64,000 nucleotides of DNA from an uncultured Eisenbergiella sp. (GTDB lineage: Bacteria; Bacillota; Clostridia; Lachnospirales; Lachnospiraceae). This document shows, piece by piece, positions 9,624 through 17,943 of this stretch (position 1 is the first letter of the stretch; each line of letters starts with the position of its first letter). A program made the position numbers and the translations under genes. The stretch lies in the NCBI GenBank assembly GCA_947627215.1, contig CANQVD010000001.1, positions 107,019-171,018 on the forward strand, written 5' to 3'. A model generated the notes under the pieces. The model searched no databases, was not told the origin of the DNA, and worked only from the letters and a program-made list of their open reading frames with translations.

Positions 9624-10793
9624 TCATTCTTCAAAATCCCGCACGAGGACGGCGCACCCTCCTTTATAATAAATGCGCGGGATCCGCCGTCCCAGACAGC
9701 AGGCCAGTTCATAATTGAATCTGCCGGACAGGCTGCCCAGCTCCTCCATGGTGATCCTTTCGTCCCCGTCCCGTCCGATCAGCGTCACCGGCGTTCCGGT
9801 ATCGACGCCTGGGATTCCCGTCACATCCACCATGAACTGATCCATGCAGACGCGCCCCAGGATCGGCGCGCGCATGCCGCCGATCAGCACGCATCCCCTG
9901 CCGGAGAGCTGCCTGGGATAACCGTCCCCGTAGCCCACCGGGATGGTGGCGACCCGGGTAGGGCCCGCCGTCCGGAACGTCCCGCCATAGCTGATTTCCC
10001 GTCCGGCCTCCAGCTCCTTGACAAAAACCACATGGCTGTGCAGGGACAGGATCGGCTCCAGCGGCATGCTGACGTGATCGACTTCGTCGGAGGGCCAGAG
10101 CCCGTAGAGGATGATCCCGGCCCGCACGGCATCCAGATGCGTCCCGGGAAGATCCAGGATCGCCGCGCTGTTGGCACAGTGAAAACAGATCCCGCTTCCG
10201 CCCTTCTCCTGCCGGATCCGTTCGGCAAAGGCGAGAAACAGGGAGAACTGCGCCTCCGTCCGGGTCTTGTCCGCTTCGTCCGCCGCCGCGAAATGTGTGA
10301 AAACGCCTGCGGTTTCCAGATTGGGACAGGAAAGGGCCCTGCGGACCAGCGCCATCCCCGTATCGTCCGGGCGTACGCCGATGCGGGACATCCCGGTATC
10401 CACCGCGATATGGACCCGCATTTTTCCGCCTTCCCGTCCCGCCGCCCGATCCATATCGGAAAGCATCTGCTCCGTAAACGCCGCGGCGCCGATCCGGCTG
10501 CGCACCATCTCCGGATATGCGGAGGGAAAGGTATAGCCCAGCACGAAGATTTCCTTGCGGATGCCGGCTCTTCGCAGGGCGAAGCCCTCCTGGGCCGTAG
10601 CGACCGCATAGCCGGAAACGAAATCCATCCGCTCCATCTCCCTGGCCAGCGGTACCGCCCCATGCCCGTATCCGTCCGCCTTGATCACGCCGATGACACG
10701 GGTATCCGGCCCGACCGCGTCCCTGATGGCAGAAAGATTCCGGTCAAACGCATCCAGATCCACCGCGGTCCAAACTCTCTCGAAGCCCTCCAT
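9624..10793 (-). CDS. alr: Alanine racemase
   Basis: PLP enzyme interconverting L- and D-alanine for peptidoglycan. 389 residues, normal length. The N-terminal lysine motif reads [17 protein letters not shown] (Lys binds PLP), and the second-subunit Tyr region reads YGLWP with [10 protein letters not shown] and [10 protein letters not shown] further on. The ATG before [15 protein letters not shown] was chosen because an AGGAGAGGAG site lies just upstream; the 12 codons before it are not conserved in the family. Lies between the NAD(P)H-hydrate repair gene and mazF, a layout close to the Bacillus ydcC-alr-ndoA locus. Confidence 0.96.
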   Translation of the reverse strand: MEGFERVWTAVDLDAFDRNLSAIRDAVGPDTRVIGVIKADGYGHGAVPLAREMERMDFVSGYAVATAQEGFALRRAGIRKEIFVLGYTFPSAYPEMVRSRIGAAAFTEQMLSDMDRAAGREGGKMRVHIAVDTGMSRIGVRPDDTGMALVRRALSCPNLETAGVFTHFAAADEADKTRTEAQFSLFLAFAERIRQEKGGSGICFHCANSAAILDLPGTHLDAVRAGIILYGLWPSDEVDHVSMPLEPILSLHSHVVFVKELEAGREISYGGTFRTAGPTRVATIPVGYGDGYPRQLSGRGCVLIGGMRAPILGRVCMDQFMVDVTGIPGVDTGTPVTLIGRDGDERITMEELGSLSGRFNYELACCLGRRIPRIYYKGGCAVLVRDFEE

Positions 10794-10908
10794 GGCGTCT
10801 TCTCCTCTCCTTTTCTCCGCTTCCATCATACGCCGGCGGCGTGAATTTTGTTCTCCGTCCGGCTTTCCGGCTCAGTGCGGCGCATTGTGCCGTTTCGCGG
10901 CGATATGC

Positions 10909-12555
10909 TCACAGCACGCCGCAGCGCGGCGACCCTTCTTCCCGTCCGGAAGCGTCCCGCGTCCTCGTTTGCGGGTTCAGGACCCCGGGGACCGCGCGCG
11001 CGATATCTCCCGCCGTCATGCTGGCCTCGCCCTTTTCGTGGGCCGCCAGGTCTCCCGCCAGACCGTGCAGATAAACGCCCGCGCAGACACAGGAAAACAC
11101 CGCGCTGTCTGCCTGCGGCCGCGCCCGGCCGTCAGGGAACTGCAGGGAACTGCCCTGCGTCTGACCGCCCTGCGCCAGAAGCGCGGCCAGAATGCCGGTG
11201 AGCACATCGCCGCTTCCCGCTGCGGCCATCCCGCTGTTCCCGCTCCCGTTCAGATACACCGGGCCCTCCTCTGCGGCGACTGCGGTGCGCGCGCCCTTGC
11301 AGAGCACGACCGCGTGGAACACGGCGGCGGCCCGGCGCGCGCTCCCCGCCGGATCCTCCAGCACCGCTTCCGTCCGGCAGGCCAGAAGCCGCGCCAGCTC
11401 GCCGGGATGCGGCGTCATCACCAGTTCTCTTCTGCTTTCCTCATCCTCCTGACGGTCCTTCAGGAGCGCATACAGGCCCGCATCCTTCGCCAGGAGATTG
11501 ATGGCGTCCGCGTCCAGCACCAGCGGCTGTCCCGTATGTCCGATCACATACCCCAGCTTTCGCGCCGCCTCCGGAGAGGCGGACAGCCCGGGCCCCGCCG
11601 CGATCACGTCCGCCCAGGCCAGCGCGTCCTCCAGCGCATCCGTCACCATGGCCTCCGGCTGCTCCTTCATGCACGCCAAAAGCAGCCCGCTGTCTCCCAC
11701 CAGCTTCACCATGCCGCATCCGGCGGCGAAAGCGCCCTGCGCGCACAACAGACCCGCGCCCTCCATGCCGGGGCTGCCCGCCAGAAGCGCCGCTTTTCCG
11801 AAGGTGCCTTTGTTTCCGTCCGCAGGCCTTTCGGGAAGGAGCGCGCTCACCGGCTCCGAATAGGTAAACCTCTCGGGAGGCTGTCCCAGAAAGCTGTCGT
11901 ATGTGATGCCGATGGGCGCACAGATCACCTTTCCCGCACACCGCGCGCCGGGATACAGAAAGGTCCCCAGCTTCCGGAACCCGAAGGTCACCGTCACATC
12001 CGCGCTTACCGCGCATCCCAGGATCTGTCCCGTGTCTGCGTGTACGCCGGAGGGAATATCCACCGAGAGCGTCCATGCGTCCTGACGGTTCATATACGCC
12101 ACCGCTTCCCGGTAATCGCCCTCCAACGGCCGGGAAAGCCCCATGCCGAAGAGCGCGTCGATCACCACGTCATATTGCTGGCCGGGCAGACGGTTCTGTA
12201 TGACGCCGCCGTAGGCGAGAACGCTTTTCATCTGCCGGGCGGTCAGCTCGCCGGCCTTTTCCGGATTCCCGACGAGCGCGAAATCCACCTGCCAGCCCTC
12301 CTGCATCAAAAGCCGCCCCAGCGCGAAGCCGTCCCCGCCGTTATTGCCCGTCCCTGCCACCACGAGGACCCGTTCCCGGCGGATTCGCTCCCCGCACGCG
12401 GCCAACGCGCGCGACATCCGCTCCCGCCGCTCTCTGATCACATCCAGACAGGCCAGCGCCGCCCGCTCCATCAGCACGGCGGAGGGCACGTGAAAAGCCT
12501 CGCTCGTATTTTGATCGTACCGGCGCATCTGCGCCGCGTTCACCAGATATTCCAT
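10909..12555 (-). CDS. nnr: Bifunctional NAD(P)H-hydrate epimerase / ADP-dependent dehydratase
   Basis: Repairs hydrated NADH and NADPH. The 548-residue protein joins a YjeF_N epimerase domain (about 1-215, with VVAGTGNNGGDGFALGR) to a carbohydrate-kinase-like dehydratase (about 225-510, with AGSGDVLTGILAAL near the end, holding the catalytic Asp). A loop of ~25 residues near the C-terminal third (QGSSLQFPDGRARPQADSAV) is unusually long but in frame. The ATG before EYLVNAAQMRRYDQ follows GGGAGG. It lies 24 bp downstream of rex, so an NADH sensor and an NADH repair enzyme are probably co-transcribed. Confidence 0.95.
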   Translation of the reverse strand: MEYLVNAAQMRRYDQNTSEAFHVPSAVLMERAALACLDVIRERRERMSRALAACGERIRRERVLVVAGTGNNGGDGFALGRLLMQEGWQVDFALVGNPEKAGELTARQMKSVLAYGGVIQNRLPGQQYDVVIDALFGMGLSRPLEGDYREAVAYMNRQDAWTLSVDIPSGVHADTGQILGCAVSADVTVTFGFRKLGTFLYPGARCAGKVICAPIGITYDSFLGQPPERFTYSEPVSALLPERPADGNKGTFGKAALLAGSPGMEGAGLLCAQGAFAAGCGMVKLVGDSGLLLACMKEQPEAMVTDALEDALAWADVIAAGPGLSASPEAARKLGYVIGHTGQPLVLDADAINLLAKDAGLYALLKDRQEDEESRRELVMTPHPGELARLLACRTEAVLEDPAGSARRAAAVFHAVVLCKGARTAVAAEEGPVYLNGSGNSGMAAAGSGDVLTGILAALLAQGGQTQGSSLQFPDGRARPQADSAVFSCVCAGVYLHGLAGDLAAHEKGEASMTAGDIARAVPGVLNPQTRTRDASGREEGSPRCGVL

Positions 12556-12579
12556 GCCGCCTCCCACCTGCAAACACGG

Positions 12580-13227
12580 TCAGGGCTCGTTTTTCTGCGT
12601 TTCATAGCGCTCCAGCATATAGGAAAGGCGCATCAGACTGTCGGAAAGGTGCACATTCTCCACCTGCACGCCCTCCGGCACGTCCAGATCCACGTGGGCG
12701 AAATTCCAGATCGCCTTGATTCCCACGCCCGTAAGCTTCCCTGCCACGGCCACGGCCTCGGACTTTGGGATCGTCAGCACGGCGATGTCCACGTTGTTCT
12801 GCTGGATGAACTGCGCCATTTCCTCCATGGGACGCACCTCGATCCCCCGGATCCGTTTTCCGTAAAGCGCGGGGTTGATGTCGAAGATGCCTGTGAAAAT
12901 AAAACCGCGCCGCGCAAAATTCATGTAATTGGCGAGCGCCTGTCCCAGATTGCCCGCGCCCACGATGATCAGATTGTGCGTCTTGTTCAGCCCCAGGATC
13001 TTCCCGATCTCCGTATATAAATATTCTACATTATATCCGTAGCCCTGCTGTCCGAATCCGCCGAAATGGTTGAAATCCTGCCGGATCTGGGATGCCGTCA
13101 CGCGCATGAGCTCCGAAAGCTCCTGTGAGGAGATGCGTTCCACGCCCTGATCCCTCAATTCCCCGAGATATCTGAAATATCTCGGCAGCCGGCCGATCAC
13201 GGCCTGCGATATTTCCTTTTCCGCCAT
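12580..13227 (-). CDS. rex: Redox-sensing transcriptional repressor Rex
   Basis: 215 residues. An N-terminal winged helix (RLPRYFRYLGELRDQGVERI with SSQELSELMRVTASQIRQD, then FNHFGGFGQQGYGYNVEYL) precedes a Rossmann domain with the nucleotide motif IIVGAGNLGQALANY. Rex senses the NADH/NAD+ ratio and represses fermentation and respiration genes when NAD+ is high. The ATG before AEKEISQ was chosen: AGGAGG sits 8 bp upstream, and the extra 11 codons of the longer frame overlap the promoter region. A consensus promoter lies immediately upstream. I did not find a convincing full Rex operator there. Confidence 0.97.
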   Translation of the reverse strand: MAEKEISQAVIGRLPRYFRYLGELRDQGVERISSQELSELMRVTASQIRQDFNHFGGFGQQGYGYNVEYLYTEIGKILGLNKTHNLIIVGAGNLGQALANYMNFARRGFIFTGIFDINPALYGKRIRGIEVRPMEEMAQFIQQNNVDIAVLTIPKSEAVAVAGKLTGVGIKAIWNFAHVDLDVPEGVQVENVHLSDSLMRLSYMLERYETQKNEP

Positions 13228-13251
13228 GCCCAACACCTCCTCATCCCTCAC

Positions 13252-13280
13252 ATTATACAACTCTGTTAAAAATCTGTCAA
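13252..13280 (-). promoter_or_regulatory. Strong sigma-A promoter of rex-nnr
   Basis: Perfect minus-strand -35 TTGACA (13275-13280) and perfect -10 TATAAT (13252-13257) with a 17-bp spacer, 25 bp upstream of the rex ATG. The giant inverted repeat begins 7 bp upstream of the -35. Confidence 0.85.
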
Positions 13281-13286
13281 TGCGTT

Positions 13287-13491
13287 CGCCCCCCGGAGAC
13301 CAACGTTCCCCGCCGCCGCGCCCGGCCCGCGCAGATTCCTTTTCCGGACACGCTTGCGCTCGGAAGAAAAGCGTAGCGGTACATAACGCCGCAGAAGACG
13401 CGGCGTAAGTACCGGCGCTTTTCTACGGTCCGGGAAAATGGAATATGCGCGGGCCGGGCGCGGCGGCGGGGGACGTTGGTCTCCGGGGGCG
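13287..13491. repeat. Giant near-perfect inverted repeat (205 bp) between divergent promoters
   Basis: The outer arms, 13287-13348 and 13429-13491, are about 62 bp each and differ at only a handful of positions (one extra C, a few substitutions). Inside them a second paired segment (about 13365-13383 with 13408-13424) and a third (13384-13391 with 13400-13407) continue the hairpin to a loop of a few bases. The whole span is very GC-rich and contains no credible ORF. It fills the space between the rex promoter and the ABC-F promoter. No target-site duplication was obvious at the ends. It could be a mobile-element remnant, a transcription barrier between divergent units or a structured RNA; sequence alone does not decide. 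Confidence 0.85.
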
Positions 13492-13501
13492 TTTTCCCGC
13501 C

Positions 13502-13530
13502 TTGACACCGCGGCCGTTCCCGGATAAACT
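13502..13530 (+). promoter_or_regulatory. Promoter of the ABC-F gene
   Basis: -35 TTGACA (13502-13507) and a weaker -10 TAAACT (13525-13530) with a 17-bp spacer, about 60 bp upstream of the ATG at 13592. A TATAAC lies a few bases further on but is spaced too far from the -35. Confidence 0.55.
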
Positions 13531-13591
13531 ATAACAGGACGGTCCGGGAACAGCCGTTCCTGCTGTCATACCCGAAACGGGGGATTTCGTT

Positions 13592-15556
13592 ATGATACTT
13601 TCCTGTCAGAATATTGAAAAAGCATTCCTGGAGCAGCCGGTTCTGAAGAACTGCTCCTTTCATCTGGAGGACCATGAAAAGGCGGCCATCGTGGGCATCA
13701 ACGGCGCCGGCAAAACCACGCTCCTGCGCATTCTCGTTGGGGAGCTGGAGCCGGACGGGGGCGTCGTCGCCCTCTCCCGGGGCAAAACCTTCGGCTATCT
13801 TCCGCAGGACGCGGCGGTCAATACCGACCGCACCATATACGAGGAGCTTCTGTCCGTCAAGCAGCATCTGGTGGACATGGAACGCCTGATCCGGGAAACG
13901 GAGCTTTCCATGAAGCAGGCGCAGGGGGAAGCTCTGGAGCTTCTGATGCGCAAATATGCGGATCTGAACCACGCCTTTGAGCAGGAAAACGGATACGCCT
14001 TTCAGAGCGAGCTGACCGGCGTGCTCAAGGGACTGGGATTTGCCGCGGAGGATTTTTCCAGACAGGTCTCCACGCTTTCCGGCGGCCAGAAGACCCGGGT
14101 GGCACTGGGCAAGCTGCTGCTGAAGGCCCCGGACCTGATCATTCTGGACGAGCCAACCAACCATCTGGACATGTCCTCCATCGCCTGGCTGGAAACCTGG
14201 CTGATGAACTACCGCGGCGCCGTCCTCATCGTGTCTCACGACCGGTATTTTCTGGACCGGGTGGCGGAAAAGATCATCGAAATCGACAACACCCGCGTAA
14301 CTGTTTTTTCCGGAAATTACACCGCCTATGCGTCCAAAAAGGAACAGCTTCGCCGGGCGGCCTGGAACGCTTATGTCAACCAGCAGGCGGAAATCCGCCA
14401 TCAGGAGGAGGTCATCGCAAAGCTGCGCTCCTTCAACCGTGAGAAATCCATCCGGCGGGCGGAGAGCCGGGAGAAAATGCTCTCAAAGCTCGACGTCATC
14501 GACAGACCCGCAGAGGTCGACGCGGATATGAGGATCACCCTGACGCCCCGCATCGTCAGCGGCAGCGATGTGCTCACCGTGGAGCATCTGTCCAAGGCTT
14601 TCGGCGGAAACCGCCTGTTTGACGACCTCTCCTTTTCCGTCAGGCGTGGCGAGCATGTGGCCGTCATCGGGGACAACGGAACGGGCAAGACCACCATTCT
14701 GAAGATCATCAACGGGCTGGAGACGGCGGATGGCGGCAGGATCGCCACCGGAAGCCGGGTACAGATCGGCTATTACGACCAGGAGCATCACGTGCTGCAT
14801 CCGGACAAGACGCTGTTCGAGGAAATTTCCGACGCTTATCCGGGCCTTGGCAATACCGAGATCCGCAATACGCTGGCCGCCTTCCTTTTCACCGGAGAGG
14901 ACGTGTTCAAACGGATCCGGGACCTTTCCGGCGGGGAACGGGGCCGGGTTTCCCTGGCGAAGCTGATGCTGTCCGAATCCAATTTTCTGATCCTGGACGA
15001 GCCTACCAACCATCTGGACATCGCCTCCAAGGAAATCCTGGAGGACGCGCTGAACGGATATGTCGGGACTGTCCTCTATGTATCCCATGACCGGTATTTC
15101 ATCAACCGCACCGCCCACCGGATCCTGGAGCTGTCCGGCCGTACGCTGACCCAGTATCTGGGGAATTACGACTATTATCTGGAAAAAAAGAACGTCTCCG
15201 CCGATCCGGCCGGCCAGACCGGCCTGTACGGCAGGACCGACGCGCACGGCTGGGAAAGCGCGCCCTTCCGGGACGGGACGTCGCCCCGGCCGGCGGAAAG
15301 AGTTTCCGCGGCCAAGCTCTCCTGGCAGGAAAAGAAGGAACAGGAAGCCGCCCGCCGCAGGAAGGAGAACGCCCTGAAGAAATGTGAGGACCGCATCGCC
15401 CTGCTGGAGGCCAGAGACCGGGAAATCGACGGACAGATGAGCGAACCGGACACGGCCTGCGACGTGGCCGCCCTGCAGTCCTTAAGCAGGGAAAAAGCGG
15501 ATATCGCCGCCAGGCTGGAAGCGCTGATGGAGGAATGGGAAACGCTGAGCGAATAA
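13592..15556 (+). CDS. ABC-F family ribosome-associated ATPase
   Basis: 654 residues with two ABC cassettes and no membrane segments. The first Walker A is GINGAGKTT (residues 35-43), with signature LSGGQKTRVALGK and a Walker B/DEPTNHLD; the second is GDNGTGKTT with LSGGERGRVSLAK and another DEPTNHLD. The inter-cassette linker has the charged helical pair seen in ABC-F proteins, and a basic C-terminal coiled coil (AAKLSWQEKKEQEAARRRKE and following) ends the protein. ABC-F proteins bind the ribosomal E site; some give resistance to antibiotics, others (Uup, YdiF, EttA types) are housekeeping. The length and C-terminal extension resemble YdiF/Uup, so a resistance role should not be assumed. 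Confidence 0.93.
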   Translation: MILSCQNIEKAFLEQPVLKNCSFHLEDHEKAAIVGINGAGKTTLLRILVGELEPDGGVVALSRGKTFGYLPQDAAVNTDRTIYEELLSVKQHLVDMERLIRETELSMKQAQGEALELLMRKYADLNHAFEQENGYAFQSELTGVLKGLGFAAEDFSRQVSTLSGGQKTRVALGKLLLKAPDLIILDEPTNHLDMSSIAWLETWLMNYRGAVLIVSHDRYFLDRVAEKIIEIDNTRVTVFSGNYTAYASKKEQLRRAAWNAYVNQQAEIRHQEEVIAKLRSFNREKSIRRAESREKMLSKLDVIDRPAEVDADMRITLTPRIVSGSDVLTVEHLSKAFGGNRLFDDLSFSVRRGEHVAVIGDNGTGKTTILKIINGLETADGGRIATGSRVQIGYYDQEHHVLHPDKTLFEEISDAYPGLGNTEIRNTLAAFLFTGEDVFKRIRDLSGGERGRVSLAKLMLSESNFLILDEPTNHLDIASKEILEDALNGYVGTVLYVSHDRYFINRTAHRILELSGRTLTQYLGNYDYYLEKKNVSADPAGQTGLYGRTDAHGWESAPFRDGTSPRPAERVSAAKLSWQEKKEQEAARRRKENALKKCEDRIALLEARDREIDGQMSEPDTACDVAALQSLSREKADIAARLEALMEEWETLSE

Positions 15557-15558
15557 AA

Positions 15559-15587
15559 GGGGGACTTTTTCAGTCCCCCTCTTTTTT
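15559..15587. terminator. Bidirectional terminator between ABC-F gene and gtrA
   Basis: Eight-bp stem GGGGGACT / AGTCCCCC (15559-15566 and 15572-15579) with a 5-base loop, followed on the plus strand by TCTTTTTT and preceded by AAAA, so it can serve both converging genes. It overlaps the last codons and stop of the gtrA-like gene. Confidence 0.85.
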
Positions 15588-16004
15588 GCCCCGCTTTTCG
15601 ATGAAAAGCTTTCGGGTAATGAAGTTGTAAACCATCACAATGCCCGTGGCGAAGGGCTTGACGATGATGTACGAACGGCTCCAGAACGGATCCAGCACCG
15701 TCGTCCCGAGCTTCATGATGATGTTGTTGAGAATCAGACCTCCCACCGCCAGCAGGAAAAACACCGCGAACTGGACGCCCTTGTTCGCTTTTTTGTCTGC
15801 GTCGAACACAAAGGCGATGCTCAGAACATAGTTCACCACCGCCGAAATGGTGAACGCCATCGTGTTGGCCGCGAGCACCGGCCAGCCCAGAAGCTCCCGG
15901 AAAAGGATCAGCGAAACATATTCGATGAAAAAGCACAGAAATCCGACAGCGCCGAACTTCATGATCTGCTGTCCGAGTTTGCTTTTCAGAAATTTATCGA
16001 TCAA
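15570..16004 (-). CDS. GtrA-family membrane protein
   Basis: A 144-residue protein with four predicted membrane helices (MKFGAVGFLCFFIEYVSLIL and MAFTISAVVNYVLSIAFVF are the first two), the usual size and layout of GtrA. The family is thought to help flip undecaprenyl-phosphate-linked sugars across the membrane for glycosylation of surface polymers; evidence for each member is usually indirect. It stands alone here and overlaps the shared terminator at its 3' end; the next gene upstream, icd, starts a different functional unit 20 bp away in the same direction and could be co-transcribed. Confidence 0.88.
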   Translation of the reverse strand: MIDKFLKSKLGQQIMKFGAVGFLCFFIEYVSLILFRELLGWPVLAANTMAFTISAVVNYVLSIAFVFDADKKANKGVQFAVFFLLAVGGLILNNIIMKLGTTVLDPFWSRSYIIVKPFATGIVMVYNFITRKLFIEKRGKKEGD

Positions 16005-16023
16005 GGCTTCTCTCCCTTTCTTC

Positions 16024-17235
16024 TCAACTGCAGGCCCCGTCCATCGCGTCCCTGACCGCCCGGATGAAATCCCGGCTGTTCAGAACGGTTACGTTCTCCA
16101 GGGAAGTGATCAGCGCCAGATCCTTCGTCATCTTCCCGCTCTCGATGGTATCGGTCACGGCCTTCTCCAGGCGGTCCGCAAACGCCGTCAGCTCCGCAAT
16201 GCCGTCCAGCTCCCCTCTCTTGCGCAGCGCGCCCGTCCAGGCGAAGATCGTCGCCACGGAATTGGTGGAGGTCTCCTCTCCCTTCAAATACTTATAATAA
16301 TGGCGCTGCACCGTGCCGTGGGCCGCTTCGTACTCATAGACGCCGGTGGGAGAAACCAGCACGGAGGTCATCATGGCGAGAGAACCGAAGGCGGAGCTGA
16401 CCATATCGCTCATCACGTCACCGTCATAGTTCTTGCAGGCCCAGATGAAACCGCCCTTCGCCTTCATCACCCGCGCCACCGCGTCATCGATCAGGGTATA
16501 AAAATACGTGATCCCCAGGGCTTCGAACTTTTCCCGGTATTCCGCTTCATAGATTTCCTGAAAGATGTCCTTGAAGGTATGGTCGTATTTTTTGGAGATC
16601 GTGTCCTTGGTGGCAAACCAGAGATCCTGCTTCGTATCCACCGCATAATTGAAGCATGCCCGCGCAAAGCTGGAAATGGATTTTTCCGTATTGTGCATGC
16701 CCTGCAGGATGCCGGCGCCCTGAAACTCGTGGATCAGCTCGCGGATCTGCGCGCCGTCCTCGCCCGTGAATACCAGCTCCGCCCTGCCGGGGCCCGGCAC
16801 CCTGATTTCGGCATTCTTATAGACATCCCCGTAAGCATGGCGCGCCAGCGTGATGGGCTTTTCCCAGTTGCGCACACAGGGCTCGATTCCTTTCACCAAA
16901 ATCGGGGCCCGGAATACCGTGCCGTCCAGCATGGCCCGGATCGTCCCGTTGGGGCTCTTCCACATCTCCTTCAGGCCGTATTCCTTCACCCTGGCGGCGT
17001 TGGGCGTGATGGTGGCGCATTTCACCGCCACCCCGTATTTCATGGCGGCGTTGGCGGAATCCACCGTCACCTGATCGTCCGTTTCGTTGCGGTGCATCAG
17101 TCCCAGATCATAATATTCCGTTTTCAGATCGATATAGGGAAGCAAAAGCTCTTCCTTGATCATCTGCCACAGAATGCGCGTCATCTCATCGCCGTCCATT
17201 TCCACCAACGGCGTTTTCATCTGAATCCTGTCCAT
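16024..17235 (-). CDS. icd: Isocitrate dehydrogenase (NADP-dependent)
   Basis: Oxidises isocitrate to 2-oxoglutarate. At 403 residues it belongs to the eukaryote-like/type II NADP-IDH group: [19 protein letters not shown] at the start, the substrate motif with [16 protein letters not shown], and [31 protein letters not shown] carrying metal-binding aspartates. It is the last gene after Re-citrate synthase and a GntR regulator, 24 bp from the latter; together they make 2-oxoglutarate for glutamate. No aconitase gene is in the window. Start follows GGAGGAACTGTA. Confidence 0.95.
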   Translation of the reverse strand: MDRIQMKTPLVEMDGDEMTRILWQMIKEELLLPYIDLKTEYYDLGLMHRNETDDQVTVDSANAAMKYGVAVKCATITPNAARVKEYGLKEMWKSPNGTIRAMLDGTVFRAPILVKGIEPCVRNWEKPITLARHAYGDVYKNAEIRVPGPGRAELVFTGEDGAQIRELIHEFQGAGILQGMHNTEKSISSFARACFNYAVDTKQDLWFATKDTISKKYDHTFKDIFQEIYEAEYREKFEALGITYFYTLIDDAVARVMKAKGGFIWACKNYDGDVMSDMVSSAFGSLAMMTSVLVSPTGVYEYEAAHGTVQRHYYKYLKGEETSTNSVATIFAWTGALRKRGELDGIAELTAFADRLEKAVTDTIESGKMTKDLALITSLENVTVLNSRDFIRAVRDAMDGACS

Positions 17236-17259
17236 TACAGTTCCTCCGTTCCGCCGTTC

Positions 17260-17943
17260 TCACGGCATTTTTTCCAGTAAACCGGCCGATACCATCGTAT
17301 CATATGCGTTGTGAATATGCAAGGCGGTAAGCGACTCCGCCCGGTCCGCATCCCGGTCGCGGATCGCCTCCATGATCTGTCTGTGTTCCTTTACCGCCTC
17401 TCTGCCCCGCTCGTGGTCGGACAGCGTGCGCTTTCGCATCCGTTTCACATATTCGTGAAAGTCCCGCAGCACACGGCAGAGCTGCTTGCTGCCGCAGGCC
17501 TCGTAAAGGATTTCATGAAACTGATGATCCAGCTCGGTGAGCTGCTCCGCATTGCCTTTTTCCGCGTGATAGCCGGAAAGATAGATCGTTTCCTCCAGCC
17601 GCTCCAACTGCTCCTTCGTGATATGGGCCGTCGCCCAGCGGGCGCACAGGCCCTCCAGCAGCGCCCGGATGGCATAAATATCCGCCACATCCTTGCCGGA
17701 AATTCCCGTCACATAGGCGCCCCGGTTGGGCATGATGGACACCAGCCCTTCCAGCTCCAGTTGCCGCAGCGCCTCCCGCACGGGGGTCCGGGATACGCCC
17801 AGCTCCTCACAGATGGCCATTTCCCGCAGCTCCTCCCGCTCCGGATAGACGCCGTTGAGAATATCCTCCCGCAGCCTGGCAAACACCCGGCTGCGCAGCA
17901 GGGAACGGTCCGATTTTCCTTCGTTCAGCTCATACTGGTTCAT
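17260..17943 (-). CDS. GntR-family regulator with FCD ligand domain
   Basis: 227 residues. The N-terminal winged helix (LREDILNGVYPEREELREMAICEELG, then VSRTPVREALRQLELEGLV) is of GntR type, and the all-helical C-terminal part has the FCD metal/ligand pattern (ELDHQFHEILYEACG and the ALHIHNAYD histidines). Its start codon overlaps the stop of the citrate synthase gene (ATGA), so the two are translationally coupled, and it precedes icd. FCD proteins usually sense a small acid related to the pathway they control; citrate, isocitrate or 2-oxoglutarate would be natural candidates here (inference). A matching palindrome lies over the operon promoter at 19428-19443. Confidence 0.93.
   Translation of the reverse strand: MNQYELNEGKSDRSLLRSRVFARLREDILNGVYPEREELREMAICEELGVSRTPVREALRQLELEGLVSIMPNRGAYVTGISGKDVADIYAIRALLEGLCARWATAHITKEQLERLEETIYLSGYHAEKGNAEQLTELDHQFHEILYEACGSKQLCRVLRDFHEYVKRMRKRTLSDHERGREAVKEHRQIMEAIRDRDADRAESLTALHIHNAYDTMVSAGLLEKMP

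Noticed and set aside
9539..9712. N-terminal extension of MazF (58 extra codons)
   Set aside because: It overlaps the end of alr, lacks family similarity, and a good ribosome site precedes the internal ATG.
13228..13280. Rex operator in the rex promoter
   Set aside because: The AT-rich stretch has TTGACA and ACAGAG but no convincing inverted Rex consensus; self-control was not claimed.
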